From the NCBI RefSeq assembly GCF_021151785.1, contig NZ_JAGKWP010000091.1, forward strand, positions 1 through 9,466: DNA of 9,466 nucleotides. Reading direction: 5' to 3'. The notes beneath the pieces were generated by a model. It had not been told where the DNA came from and made no database searches. It saw only the letters and a list, made by a program, of their open reading frames with translations. How positions within the stretch are numbered: the stretch's first letter is position 1; every line of letters starts with the position of its first letter. This DNA is from Flavobacterium sp. Its GTDB lineage: Bacteria > Bacteroidota > Bacteroidia > Flavobacteriales > Flavobacteriaceae. A program made the translations under genes and the position numbers. Below, in pieces: positions 6,837-9,466 of this stretch.

Positions 6837-8042
6837 TTATATTTCAATTTCTACTTGATTGCGTAAAATATCTTCAAATGTTTCTCTTTCCCGAATTAAA
6901 TGCCCTTTTCCATTGAGCCACAAAACTTCTGCAGGTTTTATTCTTGAATTGTAATTAGATGACATCGAAAAACAATAGGCCCCCGCATTTCTAAAACACA
7001 AAACATCTCCTTCATGGATTTCTTGAATTCTTCTATTATTGGCAAATGTATCCGTTTCACAAATATATCCCACAATAGAATAATATCGTTCTTTTCCTTT
7101 AGGATTAGAAATATTTTCGATGAAGTGTTCTGAACCATAAAACATTGGTCGAATTAAATGATTGAATCCTGAGTCTATACCAGCAAAAACTGTTGAAGTC
7201 GTCTGTTTAACTACATTAACTTTTGCAAGGAAAACACCAGCTTCACTAACTAAAAATTTTCCTGGTTCAAAAACTAATGTTAAAGTACGACCATACTCCT
7301 TTTCAAAGGCTAAAAAACGTTTTGTTAACTTTCGCCCAAATTCTTCCACATTGGTTTCAACATCTCCCTTTTTATACGACACTTTAAACCCACTCCCAAA
7401 ATCAATAAAATCTAAAGATGTAAAATGTTTCGCCGTTTCAAATAATATTTCTGCTGCATATAAAAACACATCTACATCTAAAATATCCGAACCTGTATGC
7501 ATATGAATCCCGTTTATGTGCATATTTGTATTTTCAATAATTCTTAAAATGTGAGGCAATTGATGAATAGAAATTCCAAATTTACTATCAATATGTCCAA
7601 CAGAAATATTGGCATTTCCACCTGCCATCACATGTGGATTTATTCGGATACAAACTGGAACTTGTGAATGTTTTGTTCCAAATTGTTCTAATATTGATAA
7701 ATTATCAATGTTAATTTGAACACCCATTGCTGCTACAGCTTCTAATTCTTGAATAGAAACGCCATTAGGAGTATAAATAATATCTTTTGGAGAAAATCCA
7801 GCATACAATCCTAATCGCACCTCTTCAATCGAAACTGTATCAAGACCGATACCTTGATTTTTAATTAATTTCAATATTGAAATGTTTGATAACGCTTTTA
7901 CCGCATAGTGAATCTTAAAGCGTTCTATTTTATAAAATGCTTTGGTTAAACGGTGGTATTGACTAATAATTTTCTCAGCATCATAAACATATAATGGAGT
8001 ACCAAACTCATTGCCTAACTGAATTAAATCTTGATATTGCAT
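6837..8042 (-). CDS. lysA: Diaminopimelate decarboxylase
   Basis: 401 residues, the usual size. This fold-III PLP enzyme decarboxylates meso-diaminopimelate to L-lysine in the cytoplasm, the last step of lysine synthesis. The N-terminal TIM barrel carries the PLP lysine Lys49 in HYAVKA, then HIDSKFGI (150-157), GIHMHTGSD (178-186, His182 stacks on PLP), a phosphate-binding glycine loop DFGSGF (214-219), and FEPGK (258-262). The C-terminal beta domain has RPMFYGSEH (298-306), the active-site Cys328-Glu329 of GYICET, and NAGAYCFSMSSNYNSR (352-367) with Tyr356 and the typical PAEVL that follows. Two motifs differ from textbook LysA: GSG for GGG in the glycine loop and EPGK for EPGR. Both keep the chemistry plausible and look like lineage variants. 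Related decarboxylases (ornithine/arginine, carboxynorspermidine) fit less well because of the ICET and NAGAYC motifs. It diverges from sucC and converges on the phosphatase gene. Confidence 0.95.
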   Translation of the reverse strand: MQYQDLIQLGNEFGTPLYVYDAEKIISQYHRLTKAFYKIERFKIHYAVKALSNISILKLIKNQGIGLDTVSIEEVRLGLYAGFSPKDIIYTPNGVSIQELEAVAAMGVQINIDNLSILEQFGTKHSQVPVCIRINPHVMAGGNANISVGHIDSKFGISIHQLPHILRIIENTNMHINGIHMHTGSDILDVDVFLYAAEILFETAKHFTSLDFIDFGSGFKVSYKKGDVETNVEEFGRKLTKRFLAFEKEYGRTLTLVFEPGKFLVSEAGVFLAKVNVVKQTTSTVFAGIDSGFNHLIRPMFYGSEHFIENISNPKGKERYYSIVGYICETDTFANNRRIQEIHEGDVLCFRNAGAYCFSMSSNYNSRIKPAEVLWLNGKGHLIRERETFEDILRNQVEIEI

Positions 8043-8056
8043 GACTTATTTTTTTT

Positions 8057-8064
8057 CAAAAATA
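8057..8064 (-). promoter_or_regulatory. Promoter -7 element of lysA
   Basis: On the minus strand TATTTTTG (8064 to 8057) matches TAnnTTTG exactly, 14 bases before the ATG at 8042. The -33 box is weak: TCG at 8085-8083, 18 bases upstream, is the closest candidate. Confidence 0.5.
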
Positions 8065-8092
8065 ATCCTATTTTTTGCCTATCGAAATAATT

Positions 8093-8130
8093 TAACAAAT
8101 TATAACAAAAAATAACAAAATGTTACAAAA
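8093..8130. repeat. Four 10-base-phased TAACAAA repeats between lysA and sucC
   Basis: TAACAAA occurs at 8093, 8103 and 8113, and TTACAAA at 8123, so the unit recurs every 10 bases, about one helical turn. Each copy is followed by one to three further A/T bases. Phased A-tracts of this kind bend DNA. The array sits about 30 bases behind the lysA -7 element and about 80 bases ahead of the sucC -7 element. The last two copies also contain the inverted repeat TAAC-N5-GTTA (8113-8125), which could be a protein site. The rest of this 209-base divergent gap (8131-8200) is AT-rich with nothing else recognisable. Confidence 0.6.
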
Positions 8131-8208
8131 AATAATATTTGGTTTTTTTAGCTATACCAATTTACCTAAATTTATCATTAAATATTAGTCCATTATAAAT
8201 TAGTTTCC

Positions 8209-8216
8209 TATTTTTG
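8209..8216 (+). promoter_or_regulatory. Promoter -7 element of sucC
   Basis: TATTTTTG matches TAnnTTTG exactly, 35 bases before the ATG at 8252. The expected -33 region holds TTAG near 8185 rather than TTG. The leader is about 30 bases, with no SD. Confidence 0.5.
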
Positions 8217-8251
8217 TACCACTTTATAAACAAGATTAACTCATACATATT

Positions 8252-9445
8252 ATGAACTTACACGAATATCAAGGTAAAAGTATATTAGCTAGCTACGGAG
8301 TGCGTGTGCAACGTGGTCATGTGGCAAACAATGCTGAAGAAGCAGTTGAAAAAGCTAAACAATTAACTGCAGAAACTGGTACAGGTTGGCATGTAATTAA
8401 AGCTCAAATTCACGCAGGTGGAAGAGGAAAAGGTGGTGGAGTGAAGTTAGCCAAAAACTTAGATCAAGTAAGAGAAATTGCTGGACAAATCATCGGAATG
8501 GATTTGATTACACCTCAAACTCCTCCTACTGGTAAAAGAGTACACAAAGTGTTAGTTGCAGAAGACGTATACTATCCTGGAGAATCTGAAACAAAAGAGT
8601 TCTACATGTCTGTTTTATTAAACAGAAGTACAGGTCGTAATATGATTATGTATTCTACTGAAGGTGGAATGGATATTGAAGAAGTAGCAGAACATACTCC
8701 TGATAAAATTTTTACTGAAGAAATTGATCCAGCTTATGGATTACAAGGTTTCCAAGCTAGAAGAATTGCTTTCAACTTAGGTTTATCTGGAGAGGCTTTT
8801 AAAGAAATGACAAAATTTGTTGATGCTTTATACAAAGCTTATATTGGTTCTGATTCATCTATGTTTGAAATAAACCCGGTATTAAAAACTTCGGACAATA
8901 AAATCATGGCTATTGATGCTAAAGTTACTTTAGATGACAACGCATTATACCGTCATGCTGATTTAGCTGAAATGCGTGATATTACGGAAGAAAGACCAAT
9001 CGAAGTTGAAGCTAAAGAAGCTGGATTAAACTATGTAGATTTAGATGGAACGGTAGGTTGTATGGTTAATGGTGCTGGATTAGCAATGGCTACTATGGAT
9101 TTAATTAAGTATGCTGGTTTTGAACCAGCTAACTTCTTAGACGTAGGAGGAACTGCTGATGCAAAACGTGTTGAAACAGCTTTCCGTATTATCCTAAAAG
9201 ATCCAAACGTTAAAGCTATTTTAATTAACATTTTTGGAGGTATCGTTCGTTGTGACCGTGTTGCTCAAGGGGTAGTTGACGCTTACAAAAACATGGGGGA
9301 CGCTATCCAAGTACCAATCATTGTTCGTTTACAAGGTACCAATGCTGAAGTTGCAAAAGAATTAATTGACAATTCAGGAATGCCTATTTTATCTGCAGTT
9401 CAATTCCAAGAAGCAGCGGATCAAGTAAAAGCAGCTTTATCTTAA
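8252..9445 (+). CDS. sucC: Succinyl-CoA synthetase beta subunit (ADP-forming type)
   Basis: 397 residues, slightly longer than the 388 of E. coli SucC and complete at both ends. With the alpha subunit SucD it interconverts succinyl-CoA and succinate with ATP formation in the TCA cycle. The N-terminal ATP-grasp domain (1 to about 240) opens MNLHEYQGKSIL and has the nucleotide loop QIHAGGRGKGGGVK (52-65); Gly57 corresponds to the E. coli gate-region Gly53. The Mg ligands are Asn208 (EINP) and Asp222, spaced 14 apart as in E. coli Asn199 and Asp213. The C-terminal ligase-CoA domain (about 250-397) has GTVGCMVNGAGLAMATMD, FLDVGGTA (295-302) and INIFGGIVRCD (325-335). The insert between about 85 and 100 (ITPQTPPTGKRVHKV) accounts for much of the extra length. 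Only 21 bases follow the stop, so whether sucD comes next cannot be seen. ADP rather than GDP specificity is inferred from family likeness. Confidence 0.97.
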   Translation: MNLHEYQGKSILASYGVRVQRGHVANNAEEAVEKAKQLTAETGTGWHVIKAQIHAGGRGKGGGVKLAKNLDQVREIAGQIIGMDLITPQTPPTGKRVHKVLVAEDVYYPGESETKEFYMSVLLNRSTGRNMIMYSTEGGMDIEEVAEHTPDKIFTEEIDPAYGLQGFQARRIAFNLGLSGEAFKEMTKFVDALYKAYIGSDSSMFEINPVLKTSDNKIMAIDAKVTLDDNALYRHADLAEMRDITEERPIEVEAKEAGLNYVDLDGTVGCMVNGAGLAMATMDLIKYAGFEPANFLDVGGTADAKRVETAFRIILKDPNVKAILINIFGGIVRCDRVAQGVVDAYKNMGDAIQVPIIVRLQGTNAEVAKELIDNSGMPILSAVQFQEAADQVKAALS

Positions 9446-9466
9446 TTAATAATTTTACATTATAAC

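Noticed and set aside
7162..7506. Plus-strand open frame of 114 codons antisense to lysA
   Set aside because: It lies wholly inside lysA, has no family likeness and no promoter or RBS; it is a shadow of the AT-rich codon pattern of lysA.
8093..8130. CRISPR-like or satellite repeat reading of the TAACAAA copies
   Set aside because: The units are 7 bases with 3-base gaps, far too short for a CRISPR array; DNA bending or a binding site is a better explanation.
9446..9466. Start of sucD immediately after sucC
   Set aside because: Only 21 AT-rich bases remain, with no start codon or coding sequence visible.

Overview
The window is about one third G+C and looks like a chromosomal segment from the Bacteroidota, most likely family Flavobacteriaceae (Flavobacterium or a close relative). 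Three things point there. Start codons are preceded by A-rich sequence with no Shine-Dalgarno (SD) motif. Most genes have a TAnnTTTG-type -7 promoter element just upstream. The proteins are of flavobacterial type: a DUF1573 lipoprotein-sized export, a PafA-type alkaline phosphatase and a 397-residue SucC with a long N-terminal ATP-grasp insert.

Layout, left to right. An exported protein with a probable C-terminal outer-membrane beta-barrel (62-1273, +) converges on a small exported DUF1573 protein (1375-1803, -), with a strong bidirectional terminator between them. A 312-base gap follows. It holds a promoter-like element, a hairpin that covers a perfect SD, an 18-codon reading frame that starts like an RRM RNA-binding protein, and a terminator-like hairpin. 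Then come valyl-tRNA synthetase (2116-4743, +) and its terminator. The next gap, about 380 bases, holds the decayed C-terminal part of a Fic-domain gene on the minus strand. After it are a PafA-type alkaline phosphatase (5185-6786, +), a bidirectional terminator, diaminopimelate decarboxylase lysA (6837-8042, -), a divergent intergenic region with four 10-base-phased TAACAAA repeats, and succinyl-CoA synthetase beta subunit sucC (8252-9445, +).

Each intact gene appears to have its own promoter, and there is no clear operon. The genes belong to unrelated housekeeping roles: translation, phosphate scavenging in the periplasm, lysine and peptidoglycan precursor supply, the TCA cycle, and envelope functions. 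No defence system, mobile element, CRISPR array, rRNA or tRNA is visible. The most interesting parts are between genes: the 1893-2088 unit, which carries the only good SD in the window in a phylum that rarely uses SDs, the Fic-gene remnant, and the phased A-tracts between lysA and sucC.
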